Shown here: positions 1 through 8,138 of the stretch, in pieces
Layout: each line of letters begins with the position of its first letter
How positions within the stretch are numbered: position 1 is the stretch's first letter
Position numbers and translations under genes: made by a program
Notes under the pieces: model-generated
Told to the model about the DNA's origin: nothing
Seen by the model: only the letters and a program-made list of their open reading frames with translations
The model's database searches: none
DNA from: Pseudonocardia kujensis
GTDB lineage: Bacteria; Actinomycetota; Actinomycetes; Mycobacteriales; Pseudonocardiaceae
Assembly (NCBI RefSeq): GCF_021283305.1
Contig: NZ_JAJSOK010000020.1
Coordinates: 52,497-116,496, forward strand
Length of the DNA stretch: 64,000 bases
Direction of reading: 5' to 3'

Positions 1-783
1 GGGCACGACGAGCACCGGGCAGCGCGCGGCGGCCACGGCGTCGTCGCCCGGTGCGCCGGCGACGGCCCGCAGCAGGGCACCGCGGCCGGAACGGCCCACC
101 ACGAGCAGCTCGGCGTCGACGGAGAGCATCGTGAGGACCGCGGCCGCGTCGCCGTGCACCACGAGCGGGTGCAGCCGCAGGTCCGGGTAGCCGATCCGCC
201 AGGGCGAGAGCAGCTGGTCGAGCTCGCGCTGCGCCTCCTCGGCCGTGTCGCCCACGCCCCCGATCCGCTCCGCCCCGAACGGGTTCGGCAGCAGCCGGGC
301 GAGATCGCGCAGCCCCTGCCCGCCGGCCCGCCACGCGCGCACGGCGACCAGCTCGGCGTCGCGCTCGAGGGCCTCGTCGACGGCGGTGCGCAGCACCTCC
401 TCCGGGGTCCACGGCGCGACCCCGACCACGACCCGCCCGCGGGCCGTGTCGTCCGCCGGCACCACGGCCGTCGGGCAGAAGGAGCTCGACAGGACCGGCT
501 CGGCCGCCGGCGCCGGCAGCGCGAGCAGCGCCGCGTCGGCGGTCAGCGGGCGCAGCGCCCGCCCCACCGGACCGGGCAGCCGGTACAGCTCCACCGGGAG
601 CCGCGGGTACTCGCCGCGCAGCCGGTGCACGGCCCGCACGCCGTCCGCCTGCGTGCCCACGAGCTGCAGCGGCAGCTCCCGGCGGCTCGCCTCGGCCGCG
701 GCCCAGCGCTGCGCGGCGATCCCGGCGACGGTCCCGCCGTCGTCGAGGACGAGAACGGGCCGCACCGGGGCGGTGAGCGTCAC
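1..783 (-). CDS. universal stress protein, two-domain, C-terminus cut by window edge
   Basis: Reading leftward from a GTG at 783, the frame stays open to the window edge (about 261 codons seen). The N-terminal half is a degenerate UspA fold beginning VRPVLVLDDGGTVAG, without a clear ATP-binding glycine motif. The C-terminal half begins RVVVGVAPWTPEEV and ends with LLVVGRSGRGALLRAV followed by CPVLVVP, the usual UspA ATP-binding loop and last strand. USP tandem proteins of this type are classic DosR-regulon members (Rv2005c, Rv2623 class). It is divergent from the sensor kinase at 1167, and a DosR-like box lies between them. The start is chosen by homology; no strong RBS is visible. Confidence 0.85.
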   Translation of the reverse strand, partial: MTLTAPVRPVLVLDDGGTVAGIAAQRWAAAEASRRELPLQLVGTQADGVRAVHRLRGEYPRLPVELYRLPGPVGRALRPLTADAALLALPAPAAEPVLSSSFCPTAVVPADDTARGRVVVGVAPWTPEEVLRTAVDEALERDAELVAVRAWRAGGQGLRDLARLLPNPFGAERIGGVGDTAEEAQRELDQLLSPWRIGYPDLRLHPLVVHGDAAAVLTMLSVDAELLVVGRSGRGALLRAVAGAPGDDAVAAARCPVLVVP

Positions 784-1166
784 GAGCGGACCGTCGCCAC
801 GGCGGCCACGGCGGCCCCGGGGACGACGACGGCGGCGGGGACCACGACGGGGACCACGACGGCGGCGCCGGCCGCCGGGCGGAGCGGTGCGGGACGGTGG
901 GGCGCGGGGGAGTGCACGATCACCGGCCCAGCCTCCGTGCCGGCGACCCCGCCCCGGCAGGGCCGGAAGTCCCGCGTCGCCGGACCCGCCCCGCCATCCG
1001 GTGACGGGCGCACGGAGCCGACGCCTGGCCCGGGTGGCGGTGCGCCCGTCGGCCCTGCCGCTCCCCCTGGCGCGCAGGTCCTGCCCTGCGTAGCGTGCAG
1101 GTCCGTGGCGCGGCCGGGGACGTCGACGCGCCACGCGGGCCGGACGGGGACCGCGGAGGGGGAACG
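784..1166. other. 383-bp divergent intergenic region
   Basis: No convincing gene is seen. It holds a short low-complexity stretch of GGGGACCACGAC repeats (about 836-866) and a DosR-like palindrome at 960-973. It separates a leftward universal stress gene from a rightward sensor kinase, so it should contain both promoters. Long frames that cross it lack any recognisable domain and are GC-skew shadows. Confidence 0.6.
960..973. promoter_or_regulatory. DosR-like box
   Basis: GGGCCGGAAGTCCC fits GGGnC(n4)GnCCC exactly, and its right half AGTCCC equals the mycobacterial DosR consensus half-site. It sits about 177 bp from the USP start and 193 bp from the kinase start, so it could serve either divergent gene. 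Confidence 0.5.
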
Positions 1167-2966
1167 ATGTCCGTCGACGAGCCGTCCGCGGAGGGGTACG
1201 CCGGCGCGCGGGCACCCGGGCGTGGCCGGGCCGGTCCCGCCGACCCGGCCCTGACCTCCCCCGATCTGCCGCGACTGGAGTTCGAGCAGCTGATGCGCCA
1301 GCTCGTCGAGCGCGCCGGCGAGGTCATGGCGACCCAGGGCCGGCTGCGCGGGTTGTTGCGCGCCAACCAGGCCGTCATCACCGACCTCACCCTGCCCGAG
1401 GTCCTGCGGCGGGTCTGCGGGGCCGCGCGCGAGCTGGTCGACGCCCGCTACGCCGCCCTCGGGGTGCTCGGCCCGGACGGGCACATCGCCGAGCTCGTCC
1501 AGGTCGGCATGGACGAGGAGACGGTGCGCGCCATCGGGACCCTTCCCGAGGGCAAGGGGCTGCTGAGCGCGGTGCTCGACGAGGGGCGGCCGATCCGGTT
1601 GCGCGCCGCCGCCGAGGACCCCCGCTCGTCGGGCCTGCCGTCGGGACATCCGCCCGTGCGGAGCTTCCTGGGCGTGCCGATCCGGATCCGGGACGAGAAG
1701 TTCGGCGGCCTCTACCTCGCCGAGTGCGGACGCGGCGAGTTCAGTCCGGAGGACGAGGAGCTCACCCGCGCGCTGGCCGTCACCGCCGGGGTGGCGATCG
1801 ACAACGCCCGGCTCTACGAGTCGACCCGGCGCCGCGGCGAGTGGCTCGCCGCGACCGCCGCCGTGACCCGCGAGACGCTGGACCCCTCCGGAGGGCGGCC
1901 GCTGGGCACCATCGCCGAGCGCAGCCGCGAGCTCACCGGCGCGGACCTCGCCGTCGTGCTGCTGCCCGAGGACGAGGCGTCGCTGCGGATCGTGATCGCG
2001 GAGAGCGCCCCGGGCCAGGAGGCCGTCGCGGATCACCTGCGCGGCGCGGTGCTCCCGCGGTCGAACTCGCTGTCCGGGCACGTCTTCGACACGCGCCGGC
2101 CGCTGCGGTTGTCGGACCCGCGGGAGCTGCCCGACCTCGAGCCCGCGGTCGCGGTCGCCGAGCTGCGGATCGGTCCGGTCCTCGTCGTCCCGCTGCTCGG
2201 GGCCGAGCAGCCGGAGGGCGTGCTGCTGCTGGCCCGCCGGGCCGACAGGCAGGCCTTCACCGAGGAGGACGAGCGGACGACCGCCGGCTTCGCCAACCAG
2301 GCGGCCGTCGCGCTGGAGCTCGCGGAGGCCCGCGTCGAGCGGGAGCGGCTGCACGTGCTCGACGAACGCGAGCGGATCGCGGCCGACCTGCACGACCACG
2401 TGATCCAGCGGCTCTTCGCGGCCGGGCTCTCACTGCAGGGCGTGGCCGCCCGGCTGCCCGCGCCCGAGGCCGAGCGGCTGACCCGCGTCATCGGCGACCT
2501 CGACGACACCATCGCGCAGATCCGCACCAGCATCTTCTCGCTGCAGCACACCGGCGACGACGAGAGCGTCCGCAGCCGGATCCTCGTCGTCGTCACCGAG
2601 TCGGCCCGGCTGCTCGGCTTCACGCCACTGTTGCGCTTCAGCGGTCCGGCCGAGACCCTGGTCGCCGCCGCGCACGACGCCTCGCTCGCCGAGGACGTCA
2701 CCGCGGTCCTGCGGGAGGCGTTGGTCAACGTGGCGAAGCACGCCGGGGCGTCGCGGGTGGAGGTCGACGTCGTGGCGGACACCTCCGGCGGCGAGGACCG
2801 GCTCTCGCTCGTGGTGACCGACGACGGGAAGGGGCCCGTGAAGGGCCCCCGGCGCAGTGGTCTGGCGAACCTCGAGCGGCGGGCGGGGCGCCGGGGCGGC
2901 ACGTTCGAGCTGAACCCGCACATCCCACGCGGCTCCCGGCTGCGCTGGACGGTCCCGCTGGGCTGA
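1167..2966 (+). CDS. DevS/DosT-like GAF-GAF sensor histidine kinase
   Basis: 599 aa. Two GAF domains (about residues 75-225 and 255-400) precede a HisKA_3 module with LHDHVIQRLFA, phospho-accepting His409, and a HATPase domain (N-box REALVNVAKHAG, G2 box SGLANLERRAG). GAF-A contains SGHPPVRSFLGVP. Its His161 aligns with the haem-ligand His149 of M. tuberculosis DosS, so O2/NO/CO or redox sensing is inferred. Length is close to DosS (578 aa). The ATG at 1167 follows a GGAGGGGGAAC ribosome site; an upstream GTG at 1095 is unlikely. The cognate regulator is probably the DosR-like protein at 14986. A second paralogue lies at 13255. Confidence 0.92.
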   Translation: MSVDEPSAEGYAGARAPGRGRAGPADPALTSPDLPRLEFEQLMRQLVERAGEVMATQGRLRGLLRANQAVITDLTLPEVLRRVCGAARELVDARYAALGVLGPDGHIAELVQVGMDEETVRAIGTLPEGKGLLSAVLDEGRPIRLRAAAEDPRSSGLPSGHPPVRSFLGVPIRIRDEKFGGLYLAECGRGEFSPEDEELTRALAVTAGVAIDNARLYESTRRRGEWLAATAAVTRETLDPSGGRPLGTIAERSRELTGADLAVVLLPEDEASLRIVIAESAPGQEAVADHLRGAVLPRSNSLSGHVFDTRRPLRLSDPRELPDLEPAVAVAELRIGPVLVVPLLGAEQPEGVLLLARRADRQAFTEEDERTTAGFANQAAVALELAEARVERERLHVLDERERIAADLHDHVIQRLFAAGLSLQGVAARLPAPEAERLTRVIGDLDDTIAQIRTSIFSLQHTGDDESVRSRILVVVTESARLLGFTPLLRFSGPAETLVAAAHDASLAEDVTAVLREALVNVAKHAGASRVEVDVVADTSGGEDRLSLVVTDDGKGPVKGPRRSGLANLERRAGRRGGTFELNPHIPRGSRLRWTVPLG

Positions 2967-3054
2967 GCAGCAACGCCAGCCGACGTCCCCACGCGACCGG
3001 CTCCGCCGGTCCCCGCCGGACTCCCCGCGGTCCCGACCGACGCCGGGACTCCTG

Positions 3055-3068
3055 CGGACCTTCGGCCC
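3055..3068. promoter_or_regulatory. DosR-like box upstream of Rv1733c-like gene
   Basis: CGGACCTTCGGCCC deviates from GGGnC(n4)GnCCC only at the first base, and is close to the published DosR motif GGGACTTnnGGCCCT. It ends 35 bp before the ATG at 3104, a position compatible with activation of that gene. Confidence 0.5.
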
Positions 3069-3103
3069 TGCCCGGCACGGGCGGTCCTCCCGAGGCTGGC
3101 GCG

Positions 3104-3664
3104 ATGGCCCCACCGCCGCGTGGCGACCGGCTGCCCCGGCGCCGCTCCGACCGCCTCGCGGACCTCGTCGCGTGGGTGTTCTGCGCCCTGACGCTGGTGG
3201 CCCTCGGAGCGGCTCTCGTCGTCGGGCTGAACATCCACAGCAGCCTGACCGCGCGCGCCGTCGCCGAGGCCCGCGACCGCACCCCGCTCACCGTCGTCGT
3301 CGCCGAGGAGGTCCCCGTGGTCCCCGAGGCCGGGAACCGCATCCCGGCCGACGTCCGCTGGACCGGGCCCGACGGCGTCGCGCACACCGCGCGCACCGAG
3401 GTCGCGGCCCCGAAGCACGTCGGCGACCAGGTGTCCGCGTGGATCACCGCCGACGGCCGGCTCGTGCGCGCCCCGCTCGGCGCGGACGAGGTCGTGTTCG
3501 TGACGATCACCTCGGCCGGCACCCTCCTGCTGGTGGGCGGCCTCCTGCTGGCGGGCGTCGGGCGGTTGGCGTTCGCCGGGGTGGCGCGGCTGCGTGCCGC
3601 CGAGTGGGCGCGGGAGTGGGCCGAGGTGGAACCGCGCTGGACGGGCCGCGCGTCCACGGGCTGA
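3104..3664 (+). CDS. Rv1733c-like conserved membrane protein
   Basis: 186 aa. A basic N-terminus (PRRRSDRLADLVAW) leads into a transmembrane segment at about 20-45. An extracytoplasmic loop of about 95 residues contains WTGPDGVAHTARTEV and GDQVSAWITADGRLV, and a second transmembrane segment lies at about 130-157. This two-helix layout and the G-D-x-V-x-x-W-x-x-x-x-G-x-L-V block match Rv1733c, a DosR-regulon protein of unknown function. It follows the sensor kinase by 137 bp and has its own DosR-like box at 3055. The ATG at 3104 is the first start matching the family; no strong RBS is seen. Confidence 0.75.
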   Translation: MAPPPRGDRLPRRRSDRLADLVAWVFCALTLVALGAALVVGLNIHSSLTARAVAEARDRTPLTVVVAEEVPVVPEAGNRIPADVRWTGPDGVAHTARTEVAAPKHVGDQVSAWITADGRLVRAPLGADEVVFVTITSAGTLLLVGGLLLAGVGRLAFAGVARLRAAEWAREWAEVEPRWTGRASTG

Positions 3665-3718
3665 ACCGGCCTGCGGACCACCGACCGGGCGGTCGTACGG
3701 GTTTGCCGGTGAGCGACC

Positions 3719-3732
3719 GGGACCTTGGTCCC
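3719..3732. promoter_or_regulatory. DosR-like box, perfect dyad
   Basis: GGGACCTTGGTCCC, extended by C/G to 7-bp perfect arms around TT. It is the closest match in the window to the DosR consensus GGGACTwwAGTCCC. It lies 126 bp upstream of the STAS gene at 3859. Confidence 0.6.
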
Positions 3733-3858
3733 GAGCGGCAGGGACCTCCGTGGGTACTGACGGCCTGCCGGCGCGACGGACGCTCGGTGCATCCCCGTCC
3801 GACCACGACGCCTGAGCACCCGACCCGCGCCCGGAGGGGCGCGAGAGGAGCGGAACCC

Positions 3859-4323
3859 ATGACCTCGGCGCTGCCCGTCCAGCTCTGCGTCGAGGTGCCC
3901 GGCACCGGCACCGTCCTGGTGCGTGTCGCCGGCGACCTCGACGCGGGCAACGGGACGCGGCTGCTGCGGCTGCTCGACGACCTGTTGCGCGACTCGTCCG
4001 CGCTGGTCACGTCGGCCCGGGAGGAGACGTGCCGCGGCCGCCTGGTCGTGGACCTGCGTGACGTCCGCTCGTTCGAGTGCCGGGGCCTCGACGTCCTGCG
4101 GCACGCCCGGCACCGCGCCGCGGCGGTCGGGGTCGAGCTGGTCGTCGCCGGTCTGGAGGACCGCAGGCCGGTGCTGCCCGGCCGCGTCCTCGCCCTGCTC
4201 GACGCCGTGGTCGCCGAGGGCATCGGCGGCTGCGGGAGCTCCGGACCCGCCGGCTCGGCGGACACCGCCGGCGGGCGGCCCCGGAAACGCACTCCCGGCC
4301 GCGTCCCGGCCCTGACCGGTTGA
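3859..4323 (+). CDS. STAS-domain protein (anti-sigma antagonist-like)
   Basis: 154 aa. Residues about 8-118 form a STAS fold: strand VLVRVAGDLDAGNGTRL, then RLVVDLRDVRSFECRGLDVL, then VELVVAG. STAS proteins such as SpoIIAA/RsbV bind anti-sigma kinases and are switched by phosphorylation of a Ser in a D-S-x-G loop. Here that loop reads FECRGL, so the Ser is a Cys and the canonical phospho-switch is absent. The last 35 residues are a Gly/Ala/Arg-rich tail. A GAGAGGAG ribosome site precedes the ATG at 3859, and a perfect DosR-like box lies upstream. A stress-signalling role is inferred from context only. Confidence 0.7.
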   Translation: MTSALPVQLCVEVPGTGTVLVRVAGDLDAGNGTRLLRLLDDLLRDSSALVTSAREETCRGRLVVDLRDVRSFECRGLDVLRHARHRAAAVGVELVVAGLEDRRPVLPGRVLALLDAVVAEGIGGCGSSGPAGSADTAGGRPRKRTPGRVPALTG

Positions 4324-4333
4324 GGGCCCGCAG

Positions 4334-4347
4334 GGGCCGAAGGACCC
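4334..4347. promoter_or_regulatory. DosR-like box
   Basis: GGGCCGAAGGACCC fits the dyad GGGnC(n4)GnCCC exactly, with the GAAG core shared by other boxes here. It ends 55 bp upstream of the small Cys-rich gene at 4403. Confidence 0.5.
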
Positions 4348-4402
4348 TGGCGGCGGCCCCGGCCGGCGCGCTAATCGTCCGGGGCTATCCGAGGAGGGTG
4401 TC

Positions 4403-4615
4403 GTGCACCGGAACGACCTGCGGTACGAGTCGGGCCTCGTCGAGGCGATCTGGGTGGGTGAGTGCCCCGCCTGCGGCGCCACGGTCCGGGTCAACCACCC
4501 CGCCCAGGCGCTCAGCTGGGAGTCCGCGCACTCCCGGTGCGGCTGCGGCCGCCCGCTGGTCCCGGACGAGACCGGCCGGGGCTGGCGGCCCCGGCGGGGC
4601 ACGCCCGTCGGCTGA
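4403..4615 (+). CDS. small Cys-rich protein, zinc-ribbon-like
   Basis: 70 aa from a GTG preceded by GAGGAGGGTGTC. It contains CPAC at about 21-24 and a later C-G-C at about 47-49 within SRCGCGRPL, a spacing compatible with one treble-clef or zinc-ribbon metal site, though only sequence supports this. No family was recognised. Its own DosR-like box and the surrounding stress genes suggest it belongs to the same regulon. Strong GC3 bias and the ribosome site argue it is a real gene despite its size. Confidence 0.6.
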   Translation: MHRNDLRYESGLVEAIWVGECPACGATVRVNHPAQALSWESAHSRCGCGRPLVPDETGRGWRPRRGTPVG

Positions 4616-4621
4616 TCCCCG

Positions 4622-4657
4622 GCCGGACACCGCGCCGGACACCGCGCCGGACACCCC
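4622..4657. repeat. 12-bp tandem repeat, three copies
   Basis: GCCGGACACCGC occurs twice in tandem, followed by GCCGGACACCCC. It lies in the 233-bp gap before the universal stress gene at 4849. No function is evident. Confidence 0.6.
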
Positions 4658-4687
4658 GCCGGACCTCGGGCACGCTCCGCGCCGCCG

Positions 4688-4701
4688 GGGTCCTTCGTCC
4701 C
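4688..4701. promoter_or_regulatory. DosR-like box upstream of USP operon
   Basis: GGGTCCTTCGTCCC (flanked by G and C to make a 16-bp dyad) fits GGGnC(n4)GnCCC exactly. It lies 147 bp before the USP start at 4849. A second inverted repeat, GACGTCC/GGACGTC, sits between them at about 4782-4800 and may be a further operator. Confidence 0.55.
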
Positions 4702-4848
4702 CTCCCACCGGGCCGGAGAGCCGGAGCGCCGGCACCCGGTCCGGGGGCACCGTTGTGCGGCGACGCCCGCGGTGGTCCGGGTGACGTCCAGGGAGGACGT
4801 CCGGGGCCGAGGTCCTCGGACGTCCCGGGGGCGTCCGGGGGAGGAACG

Positions 4849-5736
4849 ATGACGAACCAGCTCGGCGGCGCGGTGGTCGCCGGCGTGGACGGATCCGACT
4901 CGGCGCTCGACGCGGCCCGGTGGGCGGCGGCCGACGCGGCACGGCGCGGCGCCCGGCTCCGGCTCGTCGCGGCCGTGGGCTGGACGACGTTCCGGCCCGT
5001 CGGCCTGCCCGCGCTCGGTCAGGAGTACCAGCGGCAGGCCACGACCCGCGCCGCCGAGGAGCACCTGGAGGGGGCGGTCGCGGCGGCCCGGGCGGTCGCG
5101 CCCGGGTGCGAGATCGAGCGCGAGGTGCGTGGCGGCGAGGCGCCGGTGGTGCTGCGCGCCGAGTCCGAGCGGGCGGCGCTGGTCGTGGTCGGGACGCGCG
5201 GCCGGGGCGGCTTCACGGGGCTGCTGCTCGGGTCGGTGGCGATCGCCGTCGCGGTCCACGCCGAGTGCCCCGTCGTGGTGGTGCGCGGCACGCCGGCACC
5301 GGACGGGCCGATCGTCGTCGGGGTGGACGGGGACGGGGAGAACGAGGCCGCACTCGGCGTGGCCTTCGAGGAGGCGGCGCGGCGGTCCGTGCCGCTGGTC
5401 GCGGTGCACGCCTGGAGCGAGGCCGTGCTCGATCCCTTCCTCGTGCCCCTGCTCGACCGCAGCGCGGTGCAGGCGGAGCAGGAGAAGGCCCTTGAGGGGC
5501 GGCTGGCCGGCTGGACCGGGAAGTACCCGGGCGTCGACGTCCGCGCGGTGATCGTGATCGACGGCGCCGCGCGCGAGCTCGTGGACCGGTCCGCCGGTGC
5601 CGCGCTGGTCGTCGTCGGGTCGCGGGGACGGGGCACGGTCTCCGGCCCGTTGCTCGGCTCGGTGAGCCAGGCGGTCCTGCACCACGCCGCCTGCCCGGTG
5701 GCCGTGGTCCGGCCCGAGGCGGAGTCCCCGGCGTGA
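4849..5736 (+). CDS. universal stress protein, tandem UspA domains
   Basis: 295 aa with two UspA domains. Domain 1 starts VVAGVDGSDSALDAARWA and ends VVVGTRGRGGFTGLLLGSV; domain 2 starts IVVGVDGDGENEAAL and ends VVVGSRGRGTVSGPLLGSV. Both carry the G-x2-G-x9-G-S/T loop, so ATP binding is expected, as in Rv2623. An ATG at 4849 after GGGGGAGGAACG fixes the start. The stop overlaps the next USP gene by 4 bp, giving a two-gene operon that follows a DosR-like box. A cytoplasmic stress/dormancy role is inferred from the family and the neighbours. Confidence 0.93.
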   Translation: MTNQLGGAVVAGVDGSDSALDAARWAAADAARRGARLRLVAAVGWTTFRPVGLPALGQEYQRQATTRAAEEHLEGAVAAARAVAPGCEIEREVRGGEAPVVLRAESERAALVVVGTRGRGGFTGLLLGSVAIAVAVHAECPVVVVRGTPAPDGPIVVGVDGDGENEAALGVAFEEAARRSVPLVAVHAWSEAVLDPFLVPLLDRSAVQAEQEKALEGRLAGWTGKYPGVDVRAVIVIDGAARELVDRSAGAALVVVGSRGRGTVSGPLLGSVSQAVLHHAACPVAVVRPEAESPA

Positions 5737-6599
5737 GCCTGCCCGGCACCGTCGTCGCCGGCGTCGACGGCTCCGACCACGCGACCGAGGCGGCGCGTTG
5801 GGCGGCCGCCGAGGCGGCCCGGAACCGCTGCGTGCTGCGGCTCGTGCGGGCCTACCGGTTGCCGCCGTCGTCGGCCCCCGAGGCGTCCTCGCTGCTCTGG
5901 TCGCACGCCCACCACCAGCTGTGGAAGGCCGCCCACCACGCCCGGGCCGTGGTCCCGGAGCTGGCCGTGGAGCAGACGGTGGTCGAGGGCGACCCGACGG
6001 AGGTGCTGCTGCGCGAGGCGGCGGGCGCGCGGGTGCTGGTGGTCGGGCCGCGCGGCGTGGGCGGGTTCGCCGGGCTGCTGGTGGGATCGGTCGGCACGGC
6101 GCTCGCCCGGCGGGCGCCGTGTCCGCTCGTGGTGGTCCGCGGCCCGGTCCTGTCCGACGACGCGTTGGTCCGCACCGACCGCGTGCGGCCGGTGGTGGTG
6201 GGCGTGGACGGGTCGCCGGCGAGCGAGACCGCGCTGGCGTTCGCCTTCGCCGAGGCCGACGCCTGGGCGGCCCCGCTGGTCGCGCTGCACGCCTGGGTCG
6301 AGTACCTCGAGGACCCCGACGCCCTCACCGGGCTCGCGGAGCTGGAGGAGCAGGAGCACGAGGTCCTCGCCGAACGGCTCGCGGGCTGGACCGGCAAGTA
6401 CCCCGCCGTGCGGGTGTCGCGGGAGCTGGTCCACGGCCCGCCCGCGCGGGCCCTCGTCGCGCGGTCGGCGGACGCCCGGCTCGTGGTCGTCGGCTCGGTC
6501 GGCCGCGGCCGGCTCGGCAGCGCCCTGCTCGGCTCCACCGGCCGGGCACTGCTGCACCACGCGCACGCGCCGGTGGCGGTGGTCAGCCCCGGGCTGTGA
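5733..6599 (+). CDS. universal stress protein, tandem UspA domains
   Basis: 288 aa, GTG start overlapping the stop of the preceding USP gene (GTGA), so translation is probably coupled. Domain 1 has VVAGVDGSDHATEAARWA and VLVVGPRGVGGFAGLLVGSV. Domain 2 has VVVGVDGSPASETALAFA and LVVVGSVGRGRLGSALLGST. Both ATP-loop glycines are kept. It shares a W-T-G-K-Y-P motif in domain 2 with the upstream gene, so the pair arose by tandem duplication. A hairpin follows at 6608-6636. Confidence 0.93.
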   Translation: MSLPGTVVAGVDGSDHATEAARWAAAEAARNRCVLRLVRAYRLPPSSAPEASSLLWSHAHHQLWKAAHHARAVVPELAVEQTVVEGDPTEVLLREAAGARVLVVGPRGVGGFAGLLVGSVGTALARRAPCPLVVVRGPVLSDDALVRTDRVRPVVVGVDGSPASETALAFAFAEADAWAAPLVALHAWVEYLEDPDALTGLAELEEQEHEVLAERLAGWTGKYPAVRVSRELVHGPPARALVARSADARLVVVGSVGRGRLGSALLGSTGRALLHHAHAPVAVVSPGL

Positions 6600-6607
6600 G
6601 GATGCCG

Positions 6608-6636
6608 GCCACACCCGATCCGGACAATGGTGTGGC
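6608..6636. terminator. candidate hairpin after USP operon
   Basis: GCCACACC and GGTGTGGC form a perfect 8-bp stem around a 13-nt loop, 8 bp after the USP stop. There is no U-tract. It could equally be an operator for the transporter gene starting at 6682. Confidence 0.4.
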
Positions 6637-6668
6637 GCCAGCACATACTCGTGCGGCCTCGGCCGCTC

Positions 6669-6674
6669 TACTGT
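6669..6674 (+). promoter_or_regulatory. -10 element, probable leaderless transcript
   Basis: TACTGT lies exactly 7 nt before the ATG at 6682. Transcription would then start at or next to the A of the ATG, and no Shine-Dalgarno sequence is present. Confidence 0.45.
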
Positions 6675-6681
6675 CCGCACC

Positions 6682-8076
6682 ATGACACAGCCGTCGCCCC
6701 GCGGCCCCGCGGGAACCCCGCCGCGCACCTCGCTGATCAAGGTCGTCGCCGCCTCCATGCTGGGCACGACGGTCGAGTGGTACGACTTCTTCCTCTACGG
6801 CGTGGCCGCGGCCATCGTGCTGCCGCACGTCTTCTTCCCGGCCGCGGACCCGGTCGCCGGGACGCTGCTGTCCTTCGGCACCTTCGCGATCGGGTTCGTC
6901 GCGCGCCCGCTCGGCGGCCTGGTGTTCGGCCACTACGGCGACCGGCTCGGCCGCAAGAAGCTCCTCGTCGTCAGCCTGCTGATGATGGGGCTGTCGACCT
7001 TCGCGATCGGCCTGCTGCCGGGCTACGCGACCATCGGGGTGGCGGCGCCGGCGCTCCTGGTGCTGCTGCGGCTGATCCAGGGCTTCGCGCTCGGCGGCGA
7101 GTGGGGCGGCGCGGTCCTCATCGTCTCCGAGCACGGCGACGCCCGGCGGCGCGGGTTCTGGGCGAGCTGGCCGCAGGCCGGGGCGCCGGCGGGCCAGCTG
7201 CTGGCCAACGGGCTGCTCGCGCTGCTCGCCGTGGTGCAGTCCGAGGAGGCGTTCGACGTCTGGGGCTGGCGGATCCCGTTCCTGCTGTCCGCGGTGCTGG
7301 TGCTCATCGGGCTCTACGTGCGGCTCTCGGTCGAGGAGTCGCCGGTCTTCCGCGAGGCGCAGGCCAAGGCCGCCGAGCGTGCGGCGGAGGGCAGGGCGAC
7401 GACGCCGCCGATCGTGGAGGTGCTGCGCCGCTACCCGCGCGAGGTCCTCACGGCGATGGGCGCCCGGTTCGCCGAGAACGTCTCCTACTACATCTTCACC
7501 ATCGTGGTCTCGACGTACATGAAGGAGCGCTTCGGGCTGCCGTCCTCCTTCGTCCTCGGCGCGGTCCTGATCGGCGCCGCGGTGCACGTCGTCACGATCC
7601 CGTTGTGGGGCCTGGTCTCCGACCGGATCGGTCGCCGGCCGGTGTACCTGCTCGGCGCCGTCGGCGTCGGGGTCTGGGCGTTCGTGTTCTTCGCGCTGCT
7701 CGACACGCAGAGCTTCGGGCTCACCGTGCTCGCCGTCGTCGGCGGGCTGGTCTTCCACGGCGCCATGTACGGGCCGCAGGCGGCGTTCCTGTCCGAGCTG
7801 TTCGGCACCGGCGTCCGGTACTCGGGCGTCTCGATCGGCTACCAGCTGGCCTCGGTCGCGGCCGGTGGCCTCGCCCCGCTCATCTCGGTGGCCCTGCTCG
7901 CCTCCTTCGGCACGGGCTTCGCGATCGCGGTGTACGTCGCGGCCAGCTCGGTGCTCACCCTCGTCGCGGTCGCCTCCTACCGCGAGACCCGCAACCGCGA
8001 CCTCGCCGCCGACGACGGGTTCGGCGACGACCGCGCACGGGCCCAGCCGGACGGGGCCACGACCACGCGGTCCTGA
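6682..8076 (+). CDS. MFS transporter, metabolite:H+ symporter (MHS) family
   Basis: 464 aa with about 12 membrane helices. The N-terminus has the MHS signature ASMLGTTVEWYDFFLYG. The first cytoplasmic loop carries the MFS motif FGHYGDRLGRKKLL, and GFALGGEWGGAVLIVSE follows in helix 4. A second D-R-x-G-R-R loop occurs at VSDRIGRRPVYLLG. The family (ShiA, ProP, KgtP) imports organic acids or osmolytes with protons; the substrate cannot be read from sequence. The ATG at 6682 lies 7 nt after a TACTGT -10 element. It is 82 bp downstream of the USP pair and 62 bp upstream of a PucR-type regulator that may control it. Confidence 0.9.
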   Translation: MTQPSPRGPAGTPPRTSLIKVVAASMLGTTVEWYDFFLYGVAAAIVLPHVFFPAADPVAGTLLSFGTFAIGFVARPLGGLVFGHYGDRLGRKKLLVVSLLMMGLSTFAIGLLPGYATIGVAAPALLVLLRLIQGFALGGEWGGAVLIVSEHGDARRRGFWASWPQAGAPAGQLLANGLLALLAVVQSEEAFDVWGWRIPFLLSAVLVLIGLYVRLSVEESPVFREAQAKAAERAAEGRATTPPIVEVLRRYPREVLTAMGARFAENVSYYIFTIVVSTYMKERFGLPSSFVLGAVLIGAAVHVVTIPLWGLVSDRIGRRPVYLLGAVGVGVWAFVFFALLDTQSFGLTVLAVVGGLVFHGAMYGPQAAFLSELFGTGVRYSGVSIGYQLASVAAGGLAPLISVALLASFGTGFAIAVYVAASSVLTLVAVASYRETRNRDLAADDGFGDDRARAQPDGATTTRS

Positions 8077-8138
8077 CGGCCGTGGCCCCGGGCGTGGTGG
8101 AGCAGCCCCCGGGCCGGGCGACCGGGCAGGATGCCCGG

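Noticed and set aside
780..2399. 539-codon minus-strand open frame over the first sensor kinase
   Set aside because: It lies antisense to a gene with clear GAF, HisKA_3 and HATPase motifs; its product is Arg/Gly/Ala-rich without domains, a shadow of GC3 bias.
4782..4800. GACGTCC/GGACGTC inverted repeat as a separate operator
   Set aside because: It is perfect over 7 bp but occurs in very GC-rich sequence with several overlapping dyads and does not recur elsewhere, so no regulator can be assigned.
2725..5685. 986-codon minus-strand open frame spanning several plus-strand genes
   Set aside because: No domain or ribosome site; it overlaps the STAS, Cys-rich and USP genes, which have recognisable families and starts.
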